Of a stretch of DNA of 64,000 nt, positions 35,124 to 43,427 are shown piece after piece. Made by a program: the position numbers and the translations under genes. The notes under the pieces are model-generated. The model saw only the letters and a list, made by a program, of their open reading frames with translations, did no database searches and was not told the origin of the DNA. The DNA is from an uncultured Pelagibacteraceae bacterium (GTDB lineage Bacteria > Pseudomonadota > Alphaproteobacteria > Pelagibacterales > AG-422-B15): positions 83,334 to 147,333 of the forward strand of contig CACCND010000003.1 in assembly GCA_902547315.1 (NCBI GenBank). Direction: 5' to 3'. Position 1 is the first letter of the stretch. Each line of letters starts with the position of its first letter.

Positions 35124-35864
35124 ATGATCAAAACAGAAAAAATAGTTTATGGTTCTGCTAATTCTAGTGTGCAATTTGAAGGATCAATTAGTTATGAAGA
35201 TAGTTTTGATACACCAAGACCAGGTGTGCTTGTATGTCATGCTTATGGAGGCCATTCTGATTTTGACATTAAGAAATCAGAACAACTGGCTGAGCTCGGG
35301 TACTTCGCATTTGCTATGGATTTATATGGCCAGGGAAGAAGAGGTTCAAATCCCCAGGAGTCAATGGAGTTGATGAATGAATTTAATTCTGACCGAGTAT
35401 TGCTTCAAAAAAGAATGATCGATGCTTTTGAAACTCTCAAGAATTTTGACAAAGTTGATGAAAACAAAACTGGAGCAATTGGTTTTTGTTTTGGAGGAAA
35501 ATGTGCACTTGATTTGGCTAGGGCAGGCGAAGATGTGAAAGGAGTTGTTAGTTTTCATGGATTATATGATGCACCAACGGCAAGTTCAGGAAAGCAATTA
35601 AAAGGAACAATACAAATCGATTCATCGATTTTAATTTTACATGGATACGATGATCCCATGGCTACTCCACAAAATATGATTGATTTAGCTGATGAATTAA
35701 ATTCAAAAAAAGCAAATTGGCAAATTCATGCTTACGGTAATGTTGGGCATGCTTTCACAAATCCTGAAGCTAATGATCGAAACTCAGGATTATTTTATGA
35801 TGCATATGCCGATCAACATTCATGGCGAGAGATGTCTAATTTTTTTGAAAAAATTTTTTCTTGA
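35124..35864 (+). CDS. Dienelactone hydrolase family protein
   Basis: The 246-aa alpha/beta hydrolase has the DLH triad: nucleophile Cys in AIGFCFGGKCALDLA (about 119), Asp in ILHGYDDPMATP (about 174) and His in NVGHAFTNPEAND (about 206). A tyrosine-rich N-terminal strand PGVLVCHAYGGHSDF gives the oxyanion region. Family members open dienelactones or act as broad carboxylesterases. It is 2 bases after the alcohol dehydrogenase, which suggests a short path for an ester, lactone or hydroxy compound. Confidence 0.88.
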   Translation: MIKTEKIVYGSANSSVQFEGSISYEDSFDTPRPGVLVCHAYGGHSDFDIKKSEQLAELGYFAFAMDLYGQGRRGSNPQESMELMNEFNSDRVLLQKRMIDAFETLKNFDKVDENKTGAIGFCFGGKCALDLARAGEDVKGVVSFHGLYDAPTASSGKQLKGTIQIDSSILILHGYDDPMATPQNMIDLADELNSKKANWQIHAYGNVGHAFTNPEANDRNSGLFYDAYADQHSWREMSNFFEKIFS

Positions 35865-35869
35865 AATTA

Positions 35870-36226
35870 TTATTCGGACTTCCAATTGATATTTTTCATT
35901 GAATTAAGATAATTTTTAAATTCTTTTATCAATTCTGAACTTGGTTTCACTGTTTTTCGTCTTTTATCGGTCTCTGTTTTCTCTAAATGTATGAAACCTC
36001 TGTCACAAGCCTCATTAATCATCATAGATGACTTAGGCCGAGATGTATGAAAGAGCTTTGTCTTTAATTCTTCAACACATAGCTTTTCTTTATTTTGATG
36101 GGCTGACATTACAATGAGCATCATATGATAATGAGATGAGGTCTTTCTGAAAAAGTGCTTACTTGAGCGGTGTGACATTCCCATTTGTTCTTCCCAAAAT
36201 CTTAGGAGTGAATTTGTTGCGCTCAT
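35870..36226 (-). CDS. MarR-like winged-helix regulator
   Basis: The 118-aa protein reads as one small winged-helix domain: a helical N-terminus (SATNSLLRFWEEQMG), a helix-turn-helix (CVEELKTKLFHTSRPKSSMM then INEACDRGFIHLEK) and a charged wing (TETDKRRKTVKPSSE). It resembles the DNA-binding core of MarR proteins without the long dimerisation helices, so the family assignment is tentative. It faces the dienelactone hydrolase tail to tail. What it controls is unknown; itself or the adjacent EamA-ADH-DLH run are candidates. Confidence 0.68.
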   Translation of the reverse strand: MSATNSLLRFWEEQMGMSHRSSKHFFRKTSSHYHMMLIVMSAHQNKEKLCVEELKTKLFHTSRPKSSMMINEACDRGFIHLEKTETDKRRKTVKPSSELIKEFKNYLNSMKNINWKSE

Positions 36227-36285
36227 ATAGAAAAATTTTACAGCAAATAGAGCGATCGTCTAATTAAATTTTATAAAATTACTAT

Positions 36286-37959
36286 TTAATTATCCCAATA
36301 AGTGAACTCATCGCCATCTTGAAATGTATACCCATTGTGCTTATCAATTAATATAGGAGCAGACATTGTGTTATCATATAGTGGAGGAGGTTGAACCTTT
36401 TTATGATCACTTAATAGTCTTTTCAGCTCTTCAACTTTCAACGTCATTTCGCTTGCAAGATTAATTCTCTCATAGGGGTCACTCTCAACATTAAACAACC
36501 AGTCTTTACCAGTTCGGTGATCAGTAATGAGCTTCCAATTTTCATGAAGAACAGTTTGGAGGCGACCTTGTAGCCAATATAGTGTTTCATGCGGCATGTC
36601 TGAATTGTGATTTTGTAAAAAGGTCAATAAGTTTACTCCATCAATGATTCTATCATCTGGTAATTCCGCTCCGGCTGCAGCAGCAAATGTTGGTAAAATA
36701 TCATTTGCGTGAATAGGAGCGTTAAATTCTATTCCTGGTTCAATTTTATTTGGCCACTTAGCCATAAAAGGGACATGCAAACCACCTTCGAAATGAGTTA
36801 GTTTCCATCCACGATAAGGTTTATTGATATCAGATAAATGAATATAGTTAGCTCCACCGTTATCGCTGGTTAATACAATTAATGTATTATCTGTTAGATT
36901 ATTCTTTTCAAGTGTATCTAATATTCTGCCAACACTCCTATCAAGAGCTTTTAACATTGCAGAATATACTTTTAATTCTTCACTGGATTCACCCTCAATA
37001 TGGTGAAAATGATCGTAGTCGTCTCTAAGAGCTTGAAGTGGATTATGGGGCGCAAAGTGAGATAGGTATAAAAAGAAGGGCCTGTTCTTATTTTTTTCAA
37101 TAACTTTAATTGCTTCATCTGTGTAGTAGTCAGTAATATATCCACGAGGTTCAAATGGTTCACCCTTATTATTTCGTGCAGCGTATTGAGTACTGGCCCA
37201 AACCATCTCGTCAATAATTTCCCCAGTTCTAGCATTTACAACATCTGGATGATTCTCTGGAAGATAAAGTCCGCCCATTAATTGAAGGCTGTCGTCAAAT
37301 CCCTGATCAGTTGGACTATAACCTGGAGCGGTTCCAAGATGCCACTTTCCAATTATTGCACTGTAATATCCTTCATTTTTTAGTACCTCTGGAATAGTTA
37401 TTTCGCTAGATGGCATGCCTGGGTATCCAATATTACCATCATTATCTAAAGCAGTGAGTTCAGCTTCATCATCAAAAATTATAGACAACCCCGTATCGTT
37501 TAATTCTTCACCCCATTTTGCAATAGTAATGAGTGATTTAAATGCAGGGGTAAATTCAAATCCAAATCTTGTTGAATAGCGACCAGTCATAATTGAAGCA
37601 CGTGAAGGAGAGCAGCTTGCACTTGCCGCATAACCATTATTAAATTTTATGCCTTCTAAACCAATACGATCTATGTTTGGTGTCATTAAACTGCCATCCC
37701 CAGCACCGCCATTATAAAGCGATACATCATTGAAGCCTAAATCATCAGCCAGTATTAAAATTATGTTTGGTTTATTAGCTAAGGCAGGATCTTTTTCTGA
37801 TGGCCCGTCTGGCCAAATTACCTCACGGTTTTCAGCAACTGGTCTTGTGAACTCAAATATAGTTGGTAGTGACCAAAGAAATATTTGAAGTTTGTATGCC
37901 CATAGGATTAAAGCAAGAATAAAAATAAAAAAAACTGAAAGAGATATTTTTTTTATCAT
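36286..37959 (-). CDS. Arylsulfatase (formylglycine type)
   Basis: The 557-aa enzyme has an N-terminal TM or signal segment (LSVFFIFILALILWA), metal site NIILILADDLGFND (about 65-78), the sulfatase signature CSPSRASIMTGR starting at Cys116, which becomes formylglycine, and further residues in IGKWHLGTAP and LTSDNGGANYIHLS. It hydrolyses sulfate esters outside the cytoplasm. Formation of formylglycine needs a maturase that is not seen in the window. It is coupled by a 1-base overlap to a metallo-hydrolase and forms the tail of a TetR-led operon; marine algal sulfated glycans or sulfate esters are plausible substrates. Confidence 0.92.
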   Translation of the reverse strand: MIKKISLSVFFIFILALILWAYKLQIFLWSLPTIFEFTRPVAENREVIWPDGPSEKDPALANKPNIILILADDLGFNDVSLYNGGAGDGSLMTPNIDRIGLEGIKFNNGYAASASCSPSRASIMTGRYSTRFGFEFTPAFKSLITIAKWGEELNDTGLSIIFDDEAELTALDNDGNIGYPGMPSSEITIPEVLKNEGYYSAIIGKWHLGTAPGYSPTDQGFDDSLQLMGGLYLPENHPDVVNARTGEIIDEMVWASTQYAARNNKGEPFEPRGYITDYYTDEAIKVIEKNKNRPFFLYLSHFAPHNPLQALRDDYDHFHHIEGESSEELKVYSAMLKALDRSVGRILDTLEKNNLTDNTLIVLTSDNGGANYIHLSDINKPYRGWKLTHFEGGLHVPFMAKWPNKIEPGIEFNAPIHANDILPTFAAAAGAELPDDRIIDGVNLLTFLQNHNSDMPHETLYWLQGRLQTVLHENWKLITDHRTGKDWLFNVESDPYERINLASEMTLKVEELKRLLSDHKKVQPPPLYDNTMSAPILIDKHNGYTFQDGDEFTYWDN

Positions 37960-39026
37960 TAATCAATATTTGTAATTGTAATATCCTCTGAATTAACTGG
38001 TAAAATTGCTATAGTACCATCATCAGCTAATGTCCAGTTATCAGGTCGAACTTCGCTTACCCCTTTTACGAAAATTATTTTAGAAATAAAACTATCAGGA
38101 GCTGGTATCAGGTGATAAAAAATTAACTCTTTTACATTTGCCTCATTTGCAGCTTGTGCAGCTTCGACAGGTGATGCGTGGTATCCCTGGATATCATAAA
38201 AAACTCGTGAAATTTGAGGCTGTATAATCTCGGATATATCCTCAGCTCTACCTATCATATTATATGACAAAGCATCATGAAAAAGTAAGTCAGCATTTTT
38301 TGATTGTTCAATCAAATTTGTGCTGTAATCCGTATCCCCACTAATTACGATTGATCTTCCCTTATAATCAAAGCGAAATCCCATTGAGGGATAAACAGGC
38401 AGATGTTCAACTTCAAATGCTGTTATCTTCAAACTGCCATCATCAAAAATTACTGGACTATTTAAATCTATAATTTTTGTATCAAAGCCGGCAATATCAG
38501 ATGGTGCTACTTCCTCTCCATGGTGTAGCGTTCTCCATTCATAATCAAGCTCGTAAGCCCTTGTTATCCCTTCAGTAACTAATTGCGTTCCCTCTGGACC
38601 ATAGACAGGAAGTTTTCCTTCTCTATTTTGAGTTACCCATGAATAAAGATGAAAATCAGCCAAATCAGAAATATGGTCTGAGTGCAGGTGAGTAAACAGT
38701 ACGGCATCTAAATTACCAAGATCTATCTGCCAGTTCATCAAATTTTGTCTACTTCCATCACCAGTATCCACTATAAACATATGGTCAGGTGTCTTTATCA
38801 TGATACATGGCTCAGCTCGTCCTTTACCAGGCAATGGACCTCGAGATCCGCAGACAAGCCCAATTATATAATCACCTTCAAAGGTAACCAATTTATCTTG
38901 ATTATTTAATTGAGATTCAAAAATTAAGTCGATAAAGAAATTTTGAACTGATGTATTTCTTATTCCAAAGAACCCAACAACAAAAATTAAGATCGCAACT
39001 ATTAATAAATAATAGATTTTCCTCAT
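37959..39026 (-). CDS. Metallo-beta-lactamase-fold hydrolase, membrane anchored
   Basis: The 355-aa protein has an N-terminal TM (YYLLIVAILIFVVGFFG), the MBL zinc motif FTHLHSDHISDLADF (about 114), an SGDTDYSTN motif (about 230) and a final FYHLIPAP (His about 310). It resembles RNase Z or AtsA-like arylsulfatase MBL proteins in CGSRGPLPGKGRAEP near residue 60. The TM anchor implies a periplasmic-face enzyme, so tRNA processing is unlikely and esterase or sulfatase activity is more plausible. It overlaps the sulfatase gene by 1 base and lies 2 bases behind the small membrane protein gene. Confidence 0.85.
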   Translation of the reverse strand: MRKIYYLLIVAILIFVVGFFGIRNTSVQNFFIDLIFESQLNNQDKLVTFEGDYIIGLVCGSRGPLPGKGRAEPCIMIKTPDHMFIVDTGDGSRQNLMNWQIDLGNLDAVLFTHLHSDHISDLADFHLYSWVTQNREGKLPVYGPEGTQLVTEGITRAYELDYEWRTLHHGEEVAPSDIAGFDTKIIDLNSPVIFDDGSLKITAFEVEHLPVYPSMGFRFDYKGRSIVISGDTDYSTNLIEQSKNADLLFHDALSYNMIGRAEDISEIIQPQISRVFYDIQGYHASPVEAAQAANEANVKELIFYHLIPAPDSFISKIIFVKGVSEVRPDNWTLADDGTIAILPVNSEDITITNID

Positions 39027-39028
39027 AG

Positions 39029-39406
39029 TTAATTATCAGAAACCTTTCTGGATGTAATAAGCAATATTGCAACAAGAACAATTTCAATTACAATAAATTG
39101 TGTTGCAAAAGTTGCATCATGTGCTGCCCACGATATAATTCTAAATATTGCTGTAACACTTAAAAGCATTGCAGGAGCATAAAACCAGATATTTTTTAGA
39201 GTATAAGCTGCAAGTATCATCATCAAACCAATGCAAAAGAAATAACTTCCAACATCGCCAATAAGACTACTTCGACCTAATCCTTCAGGAATTACTAATA
39301 TGCCAAAATTTGCTCCAGCATCGTAAGGGGATATTATCCAAGCAAGACCAAGTACGATAAATATAAATCCGTTTATTGTATTAAGAATAATTAAAAATTT
39401 ATTCAT
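39029..39406 (-). CDS. Four-TM membrane protein, DUF4345-like
   Basis: The 125-aa protein has four hydrophobic segments (about 5-25, 50-68, 76-95, 105-120) and a central IPEGLGRSSLIGDVGSYFFC stretch reminiscent of the DUF4345 family; this resemblance is by eye. The function is unknown. It is overlapped by the DJ-1 gene start side (4 bases) and is followed 2 bases later by the metallo-hydrolase, so it is an integral part of the operon. Confidence 0.6.
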   Translation of the reverse strand: MNKFLIILNTINGFIFIVLGLAWIISPYDAGANFGILVIPEGLGRSSLIGDVGSYFFCIGLMMILAAYTLKNIWFYAPAMLLSVTAIFRIISWAAHDATFATQFIVIEIVLVAILLITSRKVSDN

Positions 39407-40254
39407 GATGACTCCTCTATTATTTCCATAATTCTTTGTGCTGTTTCATGGCCTGAATTTTGATTCTGGCCAGTTACAAATCTTTTTTCATCATCAACAA
39501 CTACGTGATAAGCAAACTGGTCAAGAAATTTGGTTTTAGCTTCAAACAATGCGCCTGCTTTTTTTAATTCTTCTTCTGGATGTAATGGTGTCATTGTAAT
39601 ATTAAGTTCTTTAACTTGTTTGTTAGTTACACCAGTCATTTTTCTTCCAGCAATGAGAATGTTGCCGTTTTTATCTTTTGAATTAATTAACCCCAAAGGA
39701 CCATGGCAAATTGCACCTATAATACTCCCTGAGTAATATGCTTTAGAAATTCCTACAGCTAAGGTGTCTGAAAAGCCCAAGTCATATGCAGCTCCCCATC
39801 CACCAGCAAGAAATACAATATCATACACAGAGAAATCTATTTCATTAATATTGATTGAATTGTTAAGTTTATTTACCGCCTCAGCATCCTTATAAAATCT
39901 TTTATCAGATGAAGACCTCACGAAATATGATGTTGTTTGTGGATCCACTGGAATTTCTCCACCTTTGATACTTGCAATATCAACACTTATGTTAGCATCT
40001 ATAAATTCGAAATAGGGAGCAGTTAATTCAGAACTCGCGAGACCCGAGGGTTTACCAGATGACTCTCCCGGATAATTTAAAACCCCATGACTTGTTGCAA
40101 TTATAAGAGCTTTTTTTCCAGATAAATCAAATGTATTTCCCTCATAGTCAGGATGTAAACCCAAGTTTTTAAGAATATATGGCAAAAGAATAATTACTGT
40201 AATGATGGTAAAAATTAGAGATAATAAAGTTTTTCTAACTGTTGATTGATACAT
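39403..40254 (-). CDS. DJ-1/PfpI-superfamily protein with N-terminal membrane anchor
   Basis: The 283-aa protein has one N-terminal TM (LLSLIFTIITVIILLPYIL), then a class I glutamine amidotransferase-like domain of the Hsp31 type: KKALIIATSHGVLN (about 47), IVFLAGGWGAAYDLG (about 146) and the nucleophile elbow IIGAICHGPLGLI with Cys183-His184. Hsp31-like proteins act as glyoxalase III or deglycase-like enzymes or hydrolases. The membrane anchor is unusual for this normally soluble family and would place the domain outside the cytoplasm. It lies 7 bases after the TetR gene. Confidence 0.83.
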   Translation of the reverse strand: MYQSTVRKTLLSLIFTIITVIILLPYILKNLGLHPDYEGNTFDLSGKKALIIATSHGVLNYPGESSGKPSGLASSELTAPYFEFIDANISVDIASIKGGEIPVDPQTTSYFVRSSSDKRFYKDAEAVNKLNNSININEIDFSVYDIVFLAGGWGAAYDLGFSDTLAVGISKAYYSGSIIGAICHGPLGLINSKDKNGNILIAGRKMTGVTNKQVKELNITMTPLHPEEELKKAGALFEAKTKFLDQFAYHVVVDDEKRFVTGQNQNSGHETAQRIMEIIEESS

Positions 40255-40261
40255 AATTTTC

Positions 40262-40849
40262 TTACTTAAGTTTCATTAAAAATAGTAACTTTAACTCTTC
40301 AATAAGTCTTTCTTCTTTCGTATTATTAAATTTGGTCATACGAAACCATGCTGCGTATGAAATAAGGGTATCAATAAGATTTTGTTTATCTTTATTAATC
40401 ATTTTAATTTCAGGTATTAAATCTTCGAATCTCTGTCTCAAAATATGATTAAATTTTATAAATCCAGTTCTTATTGCATTAGAATTATTTAAACTTGTAA
40501 TTGTTAAATTAAATACGTGCTGGTATGTGTTATATAAATAAAAACGCTCTTTAATTACATGTTCAATTCTCTGATCTTTGCTGTTTTGTTTTGGATTGTT
40601 TTTTGCAATATAGCTCTCAAGATCGTTTAGATAACGACGATTTACTTCCTTAATTAATCCTTCCATATCGTCAATGTGCCTAAAAACAGTTCTTATTCCA
40701 ACTCCAGATTTTACAGCAATTTCCTGAGCGGTTGGTATTTGACCGTTGTTATTTTTTCTTAATAAAGAAATAGTGGCTGCAACAATTTTATTTAATGTTG
40801 TTTTACTTCTGTTGATGCGTCCATCGTTAACAATTGGTGTAATTACCAT
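40262..40849 (-). CDS. TetR-family transcriptional regulator
   Basis: The 195-aa protein has a TetR DNA-binding domain (TLNKIVAATISLLRKNNNGQ, then VKSGVGIRTVFRHIDDMEGL, residues about 19-65) and a helical ligand domain. It is the first gene of the DJ-1, membrane protein, MBL, sulfatase operon and is divergent from the nitronate-monooxygenase operon. Two inverted repeats in the 66-base gap are probable operators; one covers its own start codon, so autorepression is likely. The ligand is unknown. Confidence 0.88.
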   Translation of the reverse strand: MVITPIVNDGRINRSKTTLNKIVAATISLLRKNNNGQIPTAQEIAVKSGVGIRTVFRHIDDMEGLIKEVNRRYLNDLESYIAKNNPKQNSKDQRIEHVIKERFYLYNTYQHVFNLTITSLNNSNAIRTGFIKFNHILRQRFEDLIPEIKMINKDKQNLIDTLISYAAWFRMTKFNNTKEERLIEELKLLFLMKLK

Positions 40850-40885
40850 AGATAAAAATTATCTATTGACAGTGTTTATGTCAAT
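40848..40885 (-). promoter_or_regulatory. Probable promoter and paired operators of the TetR gene
   Basis: Two inverted repeats lie side by side. The first is ATAGATAA-AAA-TTATCTAT (40848-40866) and begins at the TetR start codon. The second is ATTGACA-gtgttta-TGTCAAT (40865-40885). Read on the minus strand, TTGACA (40884-40879), a 17-base spacer and a weak TAATTT (40861-40856) form a promoter whose start point would fall on the A of the TetR ATG, implying a leaderless mRNA. Repressor bound at either repeat would block this promoter. Confidence 0.6.
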
Positions 40886-40915
40886 ACTTTAGGCTTTATT
40901 AAAAACATAAAATAC

Positions 40916-41845
40916 GTGAATAGAATTACAGAAATACTTGGTTCTAAATATCCAATTATTCAGGCCCCTATGGGATGGATTGCAAGAAGTGCATTAGCTT
41001 CAGCGGTTTCTAATGCTGGAGGGTTTGGAATTATTGAAACTTCATCAGGTGAGCTTGAGGAGTGTAAGCAGGAAATCAAAAAAATGAGTACACTCACCAA
41101 TCGACCCTTTGGTGTGAATCTTCCAATTCTTTTTTTACGTGATGAAAGTATGATCAATTTGGTTATCGAAGAGAAAGTAAAATTTGTAACTACATCTGCT
41201 GGTGATCCAGCAAAATATATTCACATTTTAAAAGATGCAGGCATTAAAGTCTTTCATGCTGTACCAAGTTTGGCAGGCGCGCTAAAAGCGATAAAAGCTG
41301 GTGTGGATGGCTTAGTAGTTGAAGGGACTGAGGGGGGCGGATTTAAAAATCCTGAAGAAGTTGGACTTTATGTATTATTGCAGTCTATTAGAAAGCATTC
41401 TGATATACCAATGGTTGCGGCTGGTGGTATAGTTGATGGCATAGGAATGGCTGCAGCATTTGCAGCAGGAGCTGAGGGAATACAAATGGGGACTAGGTTT
41501 GTATCTTCTAAAGAGAGTCCGGTTCATCAAAATTATAAGCAAGCAATTTTAGACTCAGACGAACAAGGAACTTACATATTAAATAAAAAATCTAAACCTT
41601 GTGTTCGTGCAATTAAAACTGACTTCACTCACGGTATTTATGAAAAAGGTGAAATGGATATGTCCGCAATGTTCGGTATTAAGAAACTTTATTTTGAGGG
41701 TGACATGAACGCAGCACCAGCATTGGCAGGTCAATCGATGGGATTAATTGATGAGATCAAAGGTGTTGAAGAAATTATCAATGAAACTATTTCGCAGTTT
41801 AATGAAGTGTGTAAAAAAATGGGAAATCACAATTTTGCTAATTAA
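40916..41845 (+). CDS. Nitronate monooxygenase / FMN-dependent 2-nitropropane dioxygenase family
   Basis: The 309-aa FMN barrel starts at a GTG and has PIIQAPMGWIARSALASAVS (about 14-33), GFGIIETSSG, HAVPSLAGALKAIKAGVDGL (about 118), a VEGTEGGG phosphate-region loop, VAAGGIVDGIGMAAAFAAGA and EGIQMGTRFV (about 192). The family includes nitronate monooxygenases and FabK-type enoyl-ACP reductases; the former is preferred by general look. It leads an operon with two glutathione transferases and an HCCA isomerase, consistent with handling of a reactive or xenobiotic-like compound. Confidence 0.83.
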   Translation: MNRITEILGSKYPIIQAPMGWIARSALASAVSNAGGFGIIETSSGELEECKQEIKKMSTLTNRPFGVNLPILFLRDESMINLVIEEKVKFVTTSAGDPAKYIHILKDAGIKVFHAVPSLAGALKAIKAGVDGLVVEGTEGGGFKNPEEVGLYVLLQSIRKHSDIPMVAAGGIVDGIGMAAAFAAGAEGIQMGTRFVSSKESPVHQNYKQAILDSDEQGTYILNKKSKPCVRAIKTDFTHGIYEKGEMDMSAMFGIKKLYFEGDMNAAPALAGQSMGLIDEIKGVEEIINETISQFNEVCKKMGNHNFAN

Positions 41846-42319
41846 ATGAAGTTAATCAGCCTTTTACCCACAGAAGCAAACAACAATTATCAGGGTTTAA
41901 AGTTTGCACTTTGGTTTTTTTATTTATATCTCGTATTAATAGCGTTTAGATCGTTTACCCACATGTTTGCTCAAGATGCTGGTTTAAATTCAATTGCTTC
42001 AATTATAATTTTTCCAGAGGTTAATAATTTAAATCCTAATAGTGTAATTTATCTTATAGGTTCTTTATGGGGTGGATCACAGATCGTAGTACTTTTTATA
42101 TCAATTATAATTCTGATAAAATATAAAAGCCTTTTATCATTAGCCTGGCTAGTTTTCGTATTCGAAAATATATTAAGAATTATAACGATGACGATGCATA
42201 ACTTAGATCAGGATTATCTCACTTCAACTGCCCCAGGAGGTTTAGTTGGGACAAGTGTCATCTTATTTGTTACACTTTTAATGTTTTTTATCTCGACCAT
42301 TGAAAGGAAACAGAAATGA
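41846..42319 (+). CDS. Hypothetical four-TM membrane protein
   Basis: I do not recognise this 157-aa protein. It has four hydrophobic segments (about 20-40, 65-90, 97-112, 130-150), with SFTHMFAQDAGLNSIASIII and LYLIGSLWGGSQI-like stretches (here VIYLIGSLWGGSQIV) between them. It begins directly after the monooxygenase stop and overlaps the DUF1330 gene by 4 bases, so it is part of the operon. A role in membrane transport or as a membrane partner of the neighbouring enzymes cannot be judged. Confidence 0.6.
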   Translation: MKLISLLPTEANNNYQGLKFALWFFYLYLVLIAFRSFTHMFAQDAGLNSIASIIIFPEVNNLNPNSVIYLIGSLWGGSQIVVLFISIIILIKYKSLLSLAWLVFVFENILRIITMTMHNLDQDYLTSTAPGGLVGTSVILFVTLLMFFISTIERKQK

Positions 42320-42738
42320 AAGTAGAAAATCGTGTTTTTCCAAACAGAGAACAAATGAAAGGTTTTTTTGAGAATACGGATGACAATGAGCCAATATTCA
42401 TGCTCAATCTTCTCAAGTTTAAAGAGAAAGCGGAATATAAAGATGGAAGAGAAACCAACCTAACCGGAAGAGAGGCTTACACAATTTATGCTGAGTTTAT
42501 GGATAAACATCTAAAGGAAATTGGTGGAGAATTAGTTTTGCATACAGATGTAAAACGTTTAGCGGTCGGTAAAGTTGAGGAATTATGGGACGTTGTTGCT
42601 ATTGCAAAATGGCCTTCAAGAAAAATAATGGGTGAAAATATGATGCCCAGTGACCCAGAATATCTTGAAGCGTATCAGCATCGCGAAGCAGGATTAGCAG
42701 GCCAATTAAACATTGAAACAAAAGAAATTAATGATTGA
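42316..42738 (+). CDS. DUF1330 (dimeric alpha-beta barrel) protein
   Basis: The 140-aa protein has [17 protein letters not shown] (about 28), a [20 protein letters not shown] helix, [15 protein letters not shown] (about 89) and a [17 protein letters not shown] end, the plan of DUF1330 ferredoxin-like stress/monooxygenase-type proteins. The function of the family is mostly unknown. It is coupled to the genes before (ATGA) and after (8-base overlap with the preferred GST start). Confidence 0.77.
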   Translation: MKVENRVFPNREQMKGFFENTDDNEPIFMLNLLKFKEKAEYKDGRETNLTGREAYTIYAEFMDKHLKEIGGELVLHTDVKRLAVGKVEELWDVVAIAKWPSRKIMGENMMPSDPEYLEAYQHREAGLAGQLNIETKEIND

Positions 42739-43417
42739 ATTATATACTTCACCTACACCAAATGGATATAAGATTTCAGTAGCTCTTGAGGAGTTGGAAA
42801 TACCTTACAATGTTCATGTTGTGAATTTACAAGCTGGTGATCAAAAGAAGCCTGAATTTTTAGAAATGAATCCTAATGGGCGTATCCCAGTAATAGTTGA
42901 TACTGAAAATGATAACCTTTCAATAATGGAAAGTGGTGCACAACTAATTTATTTAGCTGAGAAAGCAGGCAAACTACTACCTACAGAGTCAATTGCGCGT
43001 TCAAAAGTTATTCAGTGGTTAATGTTTCAAATGGGAGGAATTGGTCCGATGATGGGGCAGGCCAATGTTTTCTTTCGTTATTGGCCTGGTGAAAAATTAC
43101 AGCCAGCAATTGACCGTTATCAAAATGAAGGAAGACGCTTGTTTGAAGTTATGGAGACACGTTTAAAAGATAATGAGTTTCTCGCTGATGATTTTAGTAT
43201 AGCTGATATTGCAAATTGGTGTTGGGTAAGAACATATAAATGGTCGGGTGTGAATATCGACGGTCTTGAAGGTGTAAAAAGATGGATGCAGATGATGGAA
43301 GATAGACCGGCTTGCAAAAAAGGTGTTGCAGTACCAATTGATATTATGGAGTTGATGAGAAATATGAAACAGTCAAAAGATCTAACCAATACCGGTTCAA
43401 AAATAATTCAGAAGTAG
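42731..43417 (+). CDS. Glutathione S-transferase, Nu class (YfcG/YghU-like)
   Basis: The 228-aa protein starts [20 protein letters not shown], a thioredoxin-fold N-domain with [11 protein letters not shown] (about 51) and [16 protein letters not shown] (about 69), then a helical C-domain with [20 protein letters not shown] (about 106), the strongest Nu-class feature. These bind one or two glutathiones and act as disulfide-bond oxidoreductases. An upstream TTG (42713) extends the frame but the ATG gives the standard N-terminus. It lies in the monooxygenase-GST-isomerase operon. Confidence 0.86.
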   Translation: MIELYTSPTPNGYKISVALEELEIPYNVHVVNLQAGDQKKPEFLEMNPNGRIPVIVDTENDNLSIMESGAQLIYLAEKAGKLLPTESIARSKVIQWLMFQMGGIGPMMGQANVFFRYWPGEKLQPAIDRYQNEGRRLFEVMETRLKDNEFLADDFSIADIANWCWVRTYKWSGVNIDGLEGVKRWMQMMEDRPACKKGVAVPIDIMELMRNMKQSKDLTNTGSKIIQK

Positions 43418-43427
43418 GAGAATAAAG

